Positions 37,993 to 46,920 of a DNA stretch of 64,000 bases are shown piece by piece. Both the position numbers and the translations under genes were made by a program. This DNA comes from Myxococcales bacterium. GTDB lineage: Bacteria > Myxococcota_A > Polyangia > Haliangiales > Haliangiaceae. The stretch covers positions 124,001 through 188,000 of the forward strand of contig JADJJK010000075.1 in NCBI GenBank assembly GCA_016706545.1, read 5' to 3'. Every line of letters begins with the position of its first letter. Within the stretch, counting starts at the first letter, position 1. The notes under the pieces are model-generated. The model made no database searches and was not told the DNA's origin. It worked only from the letters and a program-made list of their open reading frames with translations.

Positions 37993-40847
37993 CTCTCCAG
38001 ATGGCCGGCCACGTCTTGCAGCACGCGGCCAAGGCCAAGCTGGTCATCGAGCTCGCTGATCTCGACGACGCCGGACCAGTACTCGAGGCGCCGCCCCAGC
38101 GCGCTGAGCACCTCGGAGGCCGCGCGCTCCAGGGCGCCGCCCAGCTCTCGGTCGACCTCCGGCGCGCCGCGCACCAGCGCGTGATACACGGCGTCCTCCG
38201 ACAGCTCGAGGCGTGGCACGTCGTTGCGGAAGAAGGCCTCGACGTAGCCGCCCTCCAGGAAGCCATGGAGGTACGCGCGCGTGCGGTCGAACACCTGGGA
38301 CAGCGCGAGCTGCAGGCGTTCGCGCGCGGTGCGGGCCAGATCTTCGCGCACGTCCGCGTCGGCCGCGGCGCTCAGCGCGGCGGCGGCCTCCTGCACGAGC
38401 GCGATGGGCCCGCCTAGCTCCCGGCCAAAGCGAAGGCGCGCCGCTTCGAGGGCGGCGTCGTAGCCTGCTTCCAGGAGCGCGATGACGTAGTCGCGGTCTG
38501 CTGCGGTGGCGGAGTGGGCGGAGAACGGCAGGCGGCGCGGCTGCACCAGCTCCAGCACCTCGCGGGCCGCGCGGCGATACAGCGCGGTCACGGCCTCCGC
38601 CAGGGCGCGGCGCTGGGCCAGGAGCGACGTGCGCACCAGGGCGCGGGCGCTGTCCGCCAGGGTGTCGCGACCGCGCGCGGCCACCTCGGCGGCGGTGGCC
38701 GCGCGGCGGCGGGCGCCCTCGAGCGCGGCGTCGGCTTCGTGGATCACCGCGCGCAGGCGGCGGGCGCCGGCGTCGCGCTTGAGCTGGCGCGCCTGCGCGA
38801 AGAAGCGCTCCTCGAGCGCCCCGAGCAGGCCGGCCCAGTTTCCGTCGTCGCTCGCCGCGGTCAGCTTGTGGGCCAGCGCGCGCCGCGCCGAGAACGGCAC
38901 CACGATCTCCACCAGCTCGCCCAGCGACTGGGCGATGAAGGCGGTGACCTCGGCGAGGTCGTCACTCGAGAGCTGATCTGCCTTGTTGAGCACGCCGAGC
39001 ACGCGGCGGCCCTCGTCGCGGATCGAGGCCAGCGCCTTCTTCTCGCTGGCCTTGCCGCCCTGGTTGGCGGTGAACACCCAGACCACCGCGTCGGCGCGGG
39101 CGATGAAGGCGCGCGCCGTGGCCTCATGCTCCGGCTGGATGGAGTTGAGCCCGGGCGTGTCGACGATGTTGATCTTCTCGAGCTGCGGCAGGGGCAGCAA
39201 GATCTCCACGCGATCGATGGCGCGCGCGTCCTCGGGGGACAGCGCGCGGAGCTGGGGGAACAGCGCCTCCCACGCCACCTCGCGCACCACGCCGTCGCGG
39301 CTGATGATCCTGCCGCCGCGCTCGCGGCCGTAGCGCACGACGTTGATCGTCGCGGTGGTGGGGGTGATGCCAGTGGGCGCGACCTCGGCGCCGATGAAGG
39401 CGTTGACGAAGCTCGACTTGCCGCTCGAGAACTCCCCCATGACGGTCACCAGCAACGGTTGATCGAGCGCGCTGGTGGCGCGTGAGATCTCGCCCACCAG
39501 GTGCCCGAGCTCCGGCCGGGAGGCCACGGCGCGCTCGAGGGCGTTTGCTATCTCATCCAGCTCCGGCGAAGGGCCCAGCGGCGGAAAGATCTGGTCGCGT
39601 GCCTCGGCCAGCACTTGTCGGCCAAAGGCGTGATGGGGGGCGAGGCGCAGCGCGGCGAGGGCCTGGGTCACCGCGCTCGCTGGCGCCGCGGCCACGTCCA
39701 GGCGGGCCAGGCCAAAGCGCGCGTCGAGGTCATCGCGCGCGGCCGCCAGGCCCAGGAGCGCGCGGGCGGCCTCGGCCTGGCCCGAGGCCGCGAGCCCAAG
39801 CCCCCGCGCCACCAGCGCGCGCCGGTCGTCGGGGTCGCGCTGCAGCAAGTCGTTGGCCCACTGGGTCTGCCGGGCGCTGTCGCCGGCGAGGATGGCCAGG
39901 TCCAGCGCGTCGCGCAGCACGGCAGGTTCGCCGCCCAGCGCCAGCGCGCGGTCATAGCTGGCGAGGGCCGCGTCGTGGCTCCCGATGGCGCGGTGCGCGG
40001 CGGCCAGGCACGCGTGCAGGGCGGCGCGGCGCGGCTCGAGCTGGAGGGCCTCGAGGTAGTGGCCGTGCGCCGCCATCGCGTCGCGCGAGCGCAGGGCGGC
40101 GTCGCCCAGGCCGACGAGGGACTGCAAGAGCAGCGCGCGGCCCAGCGGCGTCACGTCCACCTCGCACGCGGCGCGGGCGGCGAGGAAGTGGCCGCTGGCC
40201 AGGGCGGGCGTGTCGTCGTGGAGCGCCATCTTGCCCAGCGCCAGCTCTGCCAGCACCGGCGAGACCGGCGCGCGGGCGGCGCGCTCCAGGTGGCGTCGGG
40301 CCTCGTCAAACGGGCCGCCGTCGGCCACCAGCGCCTCGGCCAGCGCGGCGCGAGTCTCGGGGTCGGTGCTGTCTTCGGCCACCGCCTTGCGCAGCTCCCG
40401 GATCGCCTTGTCCAGGTCCTCCAGCCGCCGCCACGCCGTGCCGAGGCCGCGGTAGGCCTCGGCGAGGATCTCGCGATCGCCGCCAGCCTCGGCCACGGCG
40501 CGCATGAGCGGCGCCACCGACTCGCGGAACTGACCCTGCATGACCTGGGACAGGCCGAGCCCCACCAGGGCCGCCGGATCGTCATCGCGCAGCGCGAGCG
40601 CGCGCTGGAACGCCAGCAGCGCGGCGGCTGGATCACGCAGCGCGAGCCGGGCCTCCCCCAGGAGGATCCAGGCCTGCCCGTGGTCCTCTTTGAGGCGGAG
40701 CATGGCCTCCAGCTCCGCGGCGGCGGGGGCGGGCTCGCCCTTGGCCAGGAGCTGCCGCGCCTGCGCGAGCTGCTCACGGTAGTCGTCGAGGACCAGCTCA
40801 CCGGCGAGGTCGCTGATCCGGCGTTCGATGCGCGACCACAGGGTCAT
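37989..40847 (-). CDS. TPR-dynamin fusion GTPase
   Basis: This 952-residue protein has an N-terminal half (about 15-410) of TPR-like helical repeats and a dynamin-family G domain in the middle: P-loop GEFSSGKSSF (471-480), switch region TGITPTTATI, G3 DTPG (563-566) and G4 NKAD (621-624). The C-terminal part (about 660-950) is helical, as in the dynamin stalk. No transmembrane segment is obvious. It probably acts at membranes, perhaps with the dynamin-like protein encoded just upstream. The ATG at 40847 has GGAG 8 bases upstream. Its stop codon lies inside the long inverted repeat. Confidence 0.85.
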   Translation of the reverse strand: MTLWSRIERRISDLAGELVLDDYREQLAQARQLLAKGEPAPAAAELEAMLRLKEDHGQAWILLGEARLALRDPAAALLAFQRALALRDDDPAALVGLGLSQVMQGQFRESVAPLMRAVAEAGGDREILAEAYRGLGTAWRRLEDLDKAIRELRKAVAEDSTDPETRAALAEALVADGGPFDEARRHLERAARAPVSPVLAELALGKMALHDDTPALASGHFLAARAACEVDVTPLGRALLLQSLVGLGDAALRSRDAMAAHGHYLEALQLEPRRAALHACLAAAHRAIGSHDAALASYDRALALGGEPAVLRDALDLAILAGDSARQTQWANDLLQRDPDDRRALVARGLGLAASGQAEAARALLGLAAARDDLDARFGLARLDVAAAPASAVTQALAALRLAPHHAFGRQVLAEARDQIFPPLGPSPELDEIANALERAVASRPELGHLVGEISRATSALDQPLLVTVMGEFSSGKSSFVNAFIGAEVAPTGITPTTATINVVRYGRERGGRIISRDGVVREVAWEALFPQLRALSPEDARAIDRVEILLPLPQLEKINIVDTPGLNSIQPEHEATARAFIARADAVVWVFTANQGGKASEKKALASIRDEGRRVLGVLNKADQLSSDDLAEVTAFIAQSLGELVEIVVPFSARRALAHKLTAASDDGNWAGLLGALEERFFAQARQLKRDAGARRLRAVIHEADAALEGARRRAATAAEVAARGRDTLADSARALVRTSLLAQRRALAEAVTALYRRAAREVLELVQPRRLPFSAHSATAADRDYVIALLEAGYDAALEAARLRFGRELGGPIALVQEAAAALSAAADADVREDLARTARERLQLALSQVFDRTRAYLHGFLEGGYVEAFFRNDVPRLELSEDAVYHALVRGAPEVDRELGGALERAASEVLSALGRRLEYWSGVVEISELDDQLGLGRVLQDVAGHLES

Positions 40848-40914
40848 GCAAGGCTCCAGGGCAAGGTGGCAGGCCACAGGATCGACGCTGGCGAGACAGC
40901 ACCGCGCATGATCA

Positions 40915-42834
40915 TCAGTTGATGTGCGGGTCGCTGGTGCCCTCGGTCACCGGCGCGGCCACCACGCCAGAGGTGGAGGTCGCGGGGGCGTCGTCGTTCG
41001 CGTCGGGCGCGGGGCGCGCGCCGTCGCTTGCGTCGTCGCTCGCGTCGCGGGGCTGGTCCTCTTTGTCCTCTTGGTCCTCTTCGTCCGGCGCCCAGATGCG
41101 TTCGCGCAGCCCGCCGATCGCGGCGCGGGCGGCGACCACCTGCTGGATCTGCGCGGAGGTGTCGGCGCGCATCGCGTCCACCTCGCCGCCGCGCTCCTTG
41201 CGGTCCTTCATGGTGCGGTCGAGGATCTCGCTGATGCCCTTGTACAGGGTGTTGCCGGCGTTGCTGACGAACTCGGTCAGGCGCCGGGCGAAGTCGTCGA
41301 TGCACTTGTCGAAGTGCGGGCGCATCGCCTCGGCGGCGTGCATGATGGCCGCCGGGACCTTGACCTTGGCTTGCTCGCGGATGTCGCCGGAGACCTTGGA
41401 CTTGAGCACGATGGCCAAGATCGGCGCGGCCAAGGTCAGGAGCCCGCCGGCGAGCGCGTTGACGAACAGCATGACCGTGGTGCCCAGCGCGCCGACCGCG
41501 TAGATGCCGACGTCGTACTTGAAGCTGTCCACGGTGATCTCGACCCGCGTGTCCTCCGGCGTCAACCGCTCGGCCAGGGTGGACGCGGCGGCCGCCACGT
41601 TCTCGTTGGTGATGGTGATGACCTCCTCCGCGAGGTGCTCCATCATGGCCGCGAGCTTGGCGCCCTCGAGCTCCGCCCACTCGCGGAACTTGTCCTCGAT
41701 GAACGCTGGCAAGTGCGCCTTGACGTCGTCGGCGTCCACCGCCTCGATCTGCGAGGGGATGGCGGCGACGAAGGCGCGGGTGAAGGACTCCAGATCCAGC
41801 GCGACCTGGTTCTTGATGGACTGCGCGTCCGCGTCGATGCGGACGTGGAGCTCATCGAGCTTGCGCTTGGAGGAGTCGAGCTGCTCGCGCACCTGGCCGA
41901 TGCGCAGCTCCAGCTCGCCCAGGTCCAGGGAGTACGCGGTCAGGCGCACGCCGAGGTTGTTCTCCAGGTAGCCCGCGGTGCGCGCCGCGTCGGCCGCCGC
42001 GTTGTCCAGGATGACCTGCGCGCGGTCGCGCGAGAGGAAGCGCTCCAGGTACCGCATCAGCTCGGGCATGCCGCTCTGCGGGTCGTGCCCCCGAGCCCAG
42101 TCCCGCGCCGATAGCGGGAACATCACCGGGTTCTGCACGAGCTGACCCAGCCCCTTTTGGACGTACTCCACGACGGCGGTGCGCTCCTCGGCGTTGAGCA
42201 GGTCCATCTTGCCCAGCACGAAGATCAGGCGGTCGCGCGCGGCCTCCAGCACCCGGCTGCGCAGGAACTCACGCTCGGAGTCCTTGAGCGCCTGCCCTGC
42301 GTCGAGCAGGAACACCACCGCGTCTGCGCGCGGCACATAGCCGTACGTGATCTCGGCCCGCTGCTCGTTGAGGTCGTTGACCCCTGGCGTGTCCACCAGC
42401 ACCACGTTGTTGCGCAAGAGCTCGCTTGGGTACGCCAGCTCGACGTAGGCGACCTCGGCGCTCCGGCCGCCAGCGACGGTGACCCAGTCCTTGAGCTGGC
42501 TCGGCTCGAGCAAGCGGCTCTCGCCGCTCTGCAGCACCACGCGCGCGCTCGCGCTTGGGCCCCACACCACGTGGTTGAGGGAGGAGGTGGTGGGGGTGAT
42601 GCCGGTGGGCAGGACCTCGGCGCCGAGCAGCGCGTTGACGAAGCTCGACTTGCCGTGGTTGAACTCGCCCAGCACGACCAGGTGGAAGCGCTCCGCCTCG
42701 AGCTTGGGGATGCGCGAGGTGCGGATGTCGCGCGCCAGCGTGACCATGCCGACCCCGTCGGCCAGCTCGGCCAGACGCTCGAGGCGGGCCACGATCTCGT
42801 GCTTGATAGCTTTGTGGTGGGCCAGAAAGGTCAT
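40915..42834 (-). CDS. Bacterial dynamin-like GTPase
   Basis: The 639-residue protein has a G domain near its N-terminus (P-loop GEFNHGKSS 56-64, TGITPTTSS, G3 DTPG 148-151, G4 GKMD 208-211, in place of NKxD). A long helical region follows, then two adjacent hydrophobic segments (about 440-485, GIYAVGALGTTVMLFVNALAGGLLTLAAPILAIVL) that would act as the membrane-binding paddle, then more helices and an acidic tail with Asp-Ala-Ser-Asp repeats. This architecture is that of bacterial dynamin-like proteins, which remodel or fuse membranes. It precedes the TPR-dynamin gene by 67 bp on the same strand, suggesting partners. Confidence 0.9.
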   Translation of the reverse strand: MTFLAHHKAIKHEIVARLERLAELADGVGMVTLARDIRTSRIPKLEAERFHLVVLGEFNHGKSSFVNALLGAEVLPTGITPTTSSLNHVVWGPSASARVVLQSGESRLLEPSQLKDWVTVAGGRSAEVAYVELAYPSELLRNNVVLVDTPGVNDLNEQRAEITYGYVPRADAVVFLLDAGQALKDSEREFLRSRVLEAARDRLIFVLGKMDLLNAEERTAVVEYVQKGLGQLVQNPVMFPLSARDWARGHDPQSGMPELMRYLERFLSRDRAQVILDNAAADAARTAGYLENNLGVRLTAYSLDLGELELRIGQVREQLDSSKRKLDELHVRIDADAQSIKNQVALDLESFTRAFVAAIPSQIEAVDADDVKAHLPAFIEDKFREWAELEGAKLAAMMEHLAEEVITITNENVAAAASTLAERLTPEDTRVEITVDSFKYDVGIYAVGALGTTVMLFVNALAGGLLTLAAPILAIVLKSKVSGDIREQAKVKVPAAIMHAAEAMRPHFDKCIDDFARRLTEFVSNAGNTLYKGISEILDRTMKDRKERGGEVDAMRADTSAQIQQVVAARAAIGGLRERIWAPDEEDQEDKEDQPRDASDDASDGARPAPDANDDAPATSTSGVVAAPVTEGTSDPHIN

Positions 42835-42929
42835 GGGGGCTCGCGGGCGGCGCGCAAGGAGCGCCGAGTCTGAGGAGAAGCAGGGAAGGCAGAAAAGGGG
42901 ACCGCCGCGGGGCGGCCAAGCACGCGTTT

Positions 42930-43817
42930 TTAGAACACGCTGATGATGTCCGCGACCCGGCGATCCACGTCTGGCGCCGACGGCCGCCCCGATGGATCCG
43001 CGCCGGTAGCCATGGCGTAGTACGCGGAGTCCGCGAAGGCGCGCAGCGCCATCACGCGCTTGGGCACATACGGGTTGGCGCGAAACAGCTCGGCGTAGCG
43101 GCCAAGGCCCCGCTTGGGGTCCGGCAGGTCGCGCAGGTACTCCTCGACGGAGAAGCCGGCCTGGGCGCCGGATCCCATCGCCAGCTTGACCAGCGCGGCG
43201 AGGGTGTCATCCACGTCGCGCACCGCCAGCAGCGAGGCGCGGTCGCAGGTGACCTCGGCGCGCCTCGACCAGGCCTGCAGGGTCATGATGGCAGGCTGCA
43301 CCACCCAGCGTACGAAGAACGCCGCCGAGTTGCTGAGGTAGTGCAGCGCGGTGGCGTAGAGGATGTGGCCGTTCTGGATGTGCCCCAGCTCGTGGCCGAT
43401 GGCCGCTACCAGCTCGGTGTCCGACAGCGTCTCGGCCAGCTCCAGGTTGACCACCAGATAAGGCGCGTCGTCGGTGCCCAGCGCCTTCACCTTGATGGCT
43501 GGCGACGCCGCGGCGAACACGGTGGGCACGGTGACCCTCAGGTTGGCCCCCGCGGTCCTGGCCGCCTGATACACGCGCGGGAACTGCTGGCTCGAGACCT
43601 TCACCGCCGAGCCGAGGAGCTCGGCGCGCGCCACGTCTCGCCACAGCCGCGTGGTGGCCTCGATGGCGATCGTCACCGGACGAGCGGCCGCGAGGGTGCG
43701 GCGAAACTTTTGCTCGCCGGTGTAGGCGTACGCGATCCCCTCCCGCGCTTGCTGGTCCATGGAGCTGCGGCGCGAGGCGATCCAGCGCGCAAAATCAAAG
43801 TCGACCCCTGCGGTCAT
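42930..43817 (-). CDS. M48-type zinc metallopeptidase
   Basis: The 295-residue protein has the HELGH zinc motif (142-146), with the probable third ligand Glu188 in RRAEVTCDRASL. The arrangement is that of the M48 (HtpX/Oma1-like) peptidases. A hydrophobic stretch between the motifs (LSNSAAFFVRWVVQPAIMT) could contact the membrane. ATG 43817 overlaps the stop of the flippase-like gene (ATGA), indicating coupling. It may process envelope proteins. Its distance to the dynamin gene is 95 bp, so all four genes may form one unit. Confidence 0.85.
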   Translation of the reverse strand: MTAGVDFDFARWIASRRSSMDQQAREGIAYAYTGEQKFRRTLAAARPVTIAIEATTRLWRDVARAELLGSAVKVSSQQFPRVYQAARTAGANLRVTVPTVFAAASPAIKVKALGTDDAPYLVVNLELAETLSDTELVAAIGHELGHIQNGHILYATALHYLSNSAAFFVRWVVQPAIMTLQAWSRRAEVTCDRASLLAVRDVDDTLAALVKLAMGSGAQAGFSVEEYLRDLPDPKRGLGRYAELFRANPYVPKRVMALRAFADSAYYAMATGADPSGRPSAPDVDRRVADIISVF

Positions 43818-44944
43818 GGCGACAGTATACCCGGCGAAGGCGTGGGGGGCTCTTCCGCCGCGGCCGGATCGCCCGTCGCCGTCGCTGCGGTCGCTGGCAT
43901 CGTCTCTGGCGTCGACGCTGGCGTCGTCGCTGGCGTCGTCTCTGGTGCGGTCGCTGGCGTCGTCTCTGGTGCGGTCGCTGGCGTCGTCGCTGGCGTCGTC
44001 GCTGGCGTCCGGGCGATGCGGCGGCGGGCCAGCACCATGAACGCCACCCCCACCAGCACGCCGAACCACAGCGTGGCGAAGCGCGTGAGCAGGGTGGCGG
44101 CCACGGCGGTGCCAGAGGTGATGACGCCGCCGCCCTTCATCAGCATCAAGGTCATGGCGCCCTCGGTCACCCCGAGGCCGCCAGGGAGGAAGGATAGCGC
44201 GCCCGCGATGGTGGTGGCGGCGTAGATGAGCGCGGCCGTGCCGGCGGGCACGCTGGTGTCCGCGAAGGCGCGCAAGATCACGCCAAAGCCGATGCACTCG
44301 CACAACCACGACGGCACGGCGATGGCGGTGGCGACCGCGAGCTGGCCTGGCCGGCACAGGCTCGCGAGGTCGTCATACATGGCCCACAGCGGCGCGCGCA
44401 GGCGCCGGGTGCGCGCCGGCCGGGTGACCAGGTGGATGACGGCGCGCGCGGGCCGAGGCCACGCCAGCAGCACGAGCCCCGCGCCGATCACCGCGCTGGC
44501 CGAGGCCACGAGCCCCGGGGCCAGCCCATAGAGCGCCACGCCGGCGATGGCGATGAGGAGCAGCGCGACCAGGTCGGTGACGCGCTCAGCGAGCACGATC
44601 GGCGCGGTGCGCGGCGTGGGGATGCCGTGCATCTGCCGCAGCAGCAGGCTCTTGGCCAGCTCGCCGAGCTTGGCCGGCGTGATGGCCAGCGACAGCCCGG
44701 CGCCAAAGACGATGACGCTCGAAGCCAACGGCACATCGACGCCCTGCCGCCGCAGATAGACCTGCCAGCGCAGCCAGCGACCGGCGTAGTTGCACACCGA
44801 GAGCCCAAGGGCCACCACCACATAGCCCCAGCGTACGCCGGCGAGGCGGGCTCCGAGGTTGCGCACATCTCCTGCCAGCGCCACCACCGCGGCCGCGAGC
44901 GCGAGGCCCACCAGCAGCAAGAGCCACGGCCGAGTGCGCGCCAT
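43814..44944 (-). CDS. Integral membrane protein, flippase-like (UPF0104 / LPG synthase TM family)
   Basis: The 376-residue protein has about eight hydrophobic segments. It has the family motif ITPAKLGELAKSLLLRQ and the later LPGGLGVTEGAM, both typical of lysylphosphatidylglycerol synthase transmembrane/flippase-like proteins. The C-terminal 55 residues are a low-complexity Thr-Pro-Ala-rich tail made of imperfect 15-24-bp repeats (about 43880-44010). It could move or modify phospholipids. The ATG at 44944 has AAGGGGG immediately upstream. It begins the group with the M48 and dynamin genes. Confidence 0.85.
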   Translation of the reverse strand: MARTRPWLLLLVGLALAAAVVALAGDVRNLGARLAGVRWGYVVVALGLSVCNYAGRWLRWQVYLRRQGVDVPLASSVIVFGAGLSLAITPAKLGELAKSLLLRQMHGIPTPRTAPIVLAERVTDLVALLLIAIAGVALYGLAPGLVASASAVIGAGLVLLAWPRPARAVIHLVTRPARTRRLRAPLWAMYDDLASLCRPGQLAVATAIAVPSWLCECIGFGVILRAFADTSVPAGTAALIYAATTIAGALSFLPGGLGVTEGAMTLMLMKGGGVITSGTAVAATLLTRFATLWFGVLVGVAFMVLARRRIARTPATTPATTPATAPETTPATAPETTPATTPASTPETMPATAATATGDPAAAEEPPTPSPGILSP

Positions 44945-45001
44945 GCCCCCTTCTACCACGCGCGGCTTGACCGCTTGATACATCGGTCATAGCCTCGAGT
45001 C

Positions 45002-45376
45002 ATGGCCAAGAACGCGCGCTCGATTGTCGTCGTGGATGACGATCCGGAGATTGTGGGGATGTTGAGCGCGCGGTTGTCGTCGCGGGGCTATCAGGTGGCC
45101 ACCGCGAGCGACGGCAACGCCGCGCTGGAGCTGTGCCGGCGCCTGCTCCCGGAGCTGGTGCTCCTGGACGTGATGATGCCGGGCAAGAGCGGATGGGAGG
45201 TGGCGCGCGCGCTCAAGACCGACCCGGTCACGGCCAAGATCAAGATCGTGATCGTCACCGCCATCGGGGAGCACGTCAACGACGCGACCTCGCCGATCTA
45301 CGGAGCGGACGCGCACGTTGACAAGCCCTTCGAGTTCGACAAGCTCGAGCGGCTCATCTCCAAGCTCCTGGGCTGA
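45002..45376 (+). CDS. Single-domain response regulator
   Basis: The 124-residue protein is a receiver only: VVDDD at residues 11-14, phospho-acceptor Asp56 (VLLDVMMP), and Lys in VDKPFE. The sequence is close to the family consensus. It has no output domain, so it likely acts by binding a target or passing phosphate on. It is the only plus-strand gene between two leftward groups, and 57 bp separate its ATG from the flippase-like gene. Confidence 0.9.
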   Translation: MAKNARSIVVVDDDPEIVGMLSARLSSRGYQVATASDGNAALELCRRLLPELVLLDVMMPGKSGWEVARALKTDPVTAKIKIVIVTAIGEHVNDATSPIYGADAHVDKPFEFDKLERLISKLLG

Positions 45377-45392
45377 GCGGCGCGCTCGGGCG

Positions 45393-46127
45393 TCAGCGCG
45401 CGGTGGCGCCGTGAACTGCGCAGCGAGCGGCGTGCTCGAGCGCCTCGTTGACCGAGGCGTAGGCGGAGGCGCCGGCGGTGCAGCGCGAGGCCCAGACCAT
45501 GGTCTCGCCGTGATTCACCCCCAGGCGGACCATGACCTCCACGTTCTGGCTGGCGCCCCAGTTCTGCGCCGCGCCGACGACGATGCGCACGGTGGCCACG
45601 CTCGATGCCCCGGCCTTGGCCAGCACCTCTTGCCGCTCCGTGACCGAGAGGTCCTCGAAGCCGGGGCCGTCCAGGGTCACGACGCTCCGCTCGCTGAAGC
45701 TCTTCGATTCGCTCTCGGTGTGAACCTTGTCGTCGAAGTCCAGCGGGCGCTCCACGGTGGTGGAGCTGCGCGACGCGGCGCTGGTGGTGTTGGTCTCGAT
45801 CTGTTCGTTGCGGGTGCGGGTCTGGTTGCGGAGGTTCTCCGGGGTGACCACCGCCAGGCCGGAGAACTCCAGCGAGGCGCGCACGATGTTGTCGACCAGG
45901 CCCACGTACTCCTTGGGGCAGCGAAACTCCACCGAGCCGCAGGTGGGAGTGAGCAGGAAGACCTTCCCCGCGGGCGCGCCGGCCGCAGGTCCCGGTTGCA
46001 CCTGCGCGACCAGAGCCGGCCGCGGCGCGGTCGCGCAGCCGGCGGTGATGCTCGCGCCGACAATCGCCATGGGCAGCCAGCGCGCTGCGCCAACAGGAGG
46101 ACCAAAGAGGGAGGGTAGGAGCTTCAT
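45393..46127 (-). CDS. Lipoprotein, member 3 of a three-paralogue family
   Basis: This 244-residue protein has a lipoprotein signal with the lipobox ITAGC (Cys31). The mature part begins with a Pro/Ala-rich segment, followed by a conserved core: VRASLEFSGLAVVTPENLRN, a Ser/Thr-rich linker, LSVTERQEVLAKAGASSVATVRIVVG, and a Cys-containing ending WASRCTAG ... ARCAVHGATAR. The same order (hydrophobic xxFSGxxVV, QxEILxxxGAxxVxxxRI, ending RCAxEG) recurs in the two lipoproteins upstream. It is separated from the preceding gene by 103 bp containing an 11-bp tandem repeat. Confidence 0.75.
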   Translation of the reverse strand: MKLLPSLFGPPVGAARWLPMAIVGASITAGCATAPRPALVAQVQPGPAAGAPAGKVFLLTPTCGSVEFRCPKEYVGLVDNIVRASLEFSGLAVVTPENLRNQTRTRNEQIETNTTSAASRSSTTVERPLDFDDKVHTESESKSFSERSVVTLDGPGFEDLSVTERQEVLAKAGASSVATVRIVVGAAQNWGASQNVEVMVRLGVNHGETMVWASRCTAGASAYASVNEALEHAARCAVHGATAR

Positions 46128-46181
46128 GAAGTTGACCTTGCAAGGGTGCGCGCGGCACGTGGGCCAGGACGTGGCCCAAAT

Positions 46182-46237
46182 GGGGCCAGAAACGGGGCCA
46201 GAACGGGGCCAGAACGGGGCCAGAACGGGGCTAGAAC
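46182..46237. repeat. 11-bp tandem repeat, five copies
   Basis: The unit GGGGCCAGAAC repeats five times; the first copy has an extra A and the last reads GGGGCTAGAAC. It includes the stop codon of the 46231-46920 gene (CTA at 46231-46233, TAG on the minus strand). Confidence 0.8.
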
Positions 46238-46920
46238 AAGAACCCCAGGTGAAAGGTGAGGCCGGAAGATCGATACGTCTGCTCCGCGCGCACCAGGACG
46301 GTGTCTGCTTCGATGGTGAGCACGAGGAAGCGGTCCGCGGTGGTGCGCAGCAGCGCGAGCTGCAGGCCGAGGAGGCCGCGGGCGCCCAGGTACGACGTCT
46401 CGTCGGTCTTGCCGAGCCGGGAGTACGGCAGGGCGCCCAGGCCGGCGCGCACGCCTACTTGATCGCTCAGGGACAGGTATCCCAGGCCGGTGAGCGCGAG
46501 CATGCTCGTGCTGTAGTCCGTCGCCGCTGCGCCCTGCATGTCGCTGGAGCTCGAGTACGTATCGATGACGGTGCTGCCGCGGACGCCCCACGCGGTGCGG
46601 CCAAAGCCCCACAGCACCTCCATCGATGGCTCAGTGCGGGTGCGGGTGCGGGACTCTCCCGCGTGCTTCACCTTGGAGGCGCCGACCCCCAAGGAGAAGG
46701 CGGTGCCCCAGAACGTGCGGCCAGCCACCGGCTTGTGGACGCGCTTCTGCTCGAGGCAGCGGCCCTGGTCGTCCTCCAGGCAGGCCTCGAACGCCACCGG
46801 GTTGCGGGGGCGCCACTGGCCGACATACGCGCTGCCAAATCCGGTGCTACAGCCCGCGCTGCCGAGCGCGCAGACGAGCGCGCAGCACAGCGCCAGGACG
46901 AGCGAGTCAGCGCGCCTCAT
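46231..46920 (-). CDS. Lipidated outer-membrane-type protein
   Basis: The 229-residue protein has a lipoprotein signal with the lipobox GSAGC (Cys24). The rest is rich in alternating hydrophobic/polar strands with Gly and aromatic turns, and ends RSSGLTFHLGFLF, the aromatic C-terminus typical of outer membrane beta barrels. A lipidated beta-barrel-like protein is the best description; the family is not recognised. It overlaps the previous gene by ATGA. Confidence 0.7.
   Translation of the reverse strand: MRRADSLVLALCCALVCALGSAGCSTGFGSAYVGQWRPRNPVAFEACLEDDQGRCLEQKRVHKPVAGRTFWGTAFSLGVGASKVKHAGESRTRTRTEPSMEVLWGFGRTAWGVRGSTVIDTYSSSSDMQGAAATDYSTSMLALTGLGYLSLSDQVGVRAGLGALPYSRLGKTDETSYLGARGLLGLQLALLRTTADRFLVLTIEADTVLVRAEQTYRSSGLTFHLGFLF

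Noticed and set aside
39501..40922. Long plus-strand frame opposite the TPR-dynamin gene
   Set aside because: It is antisense to a gene with clear GTPase motifs and has the composition of a shadow frame.
46160..46178. Hairpin TGGGCC/GGCCCA as terminator
   Set aside because: The stem is only six pairs and there is no T-run on either strand.
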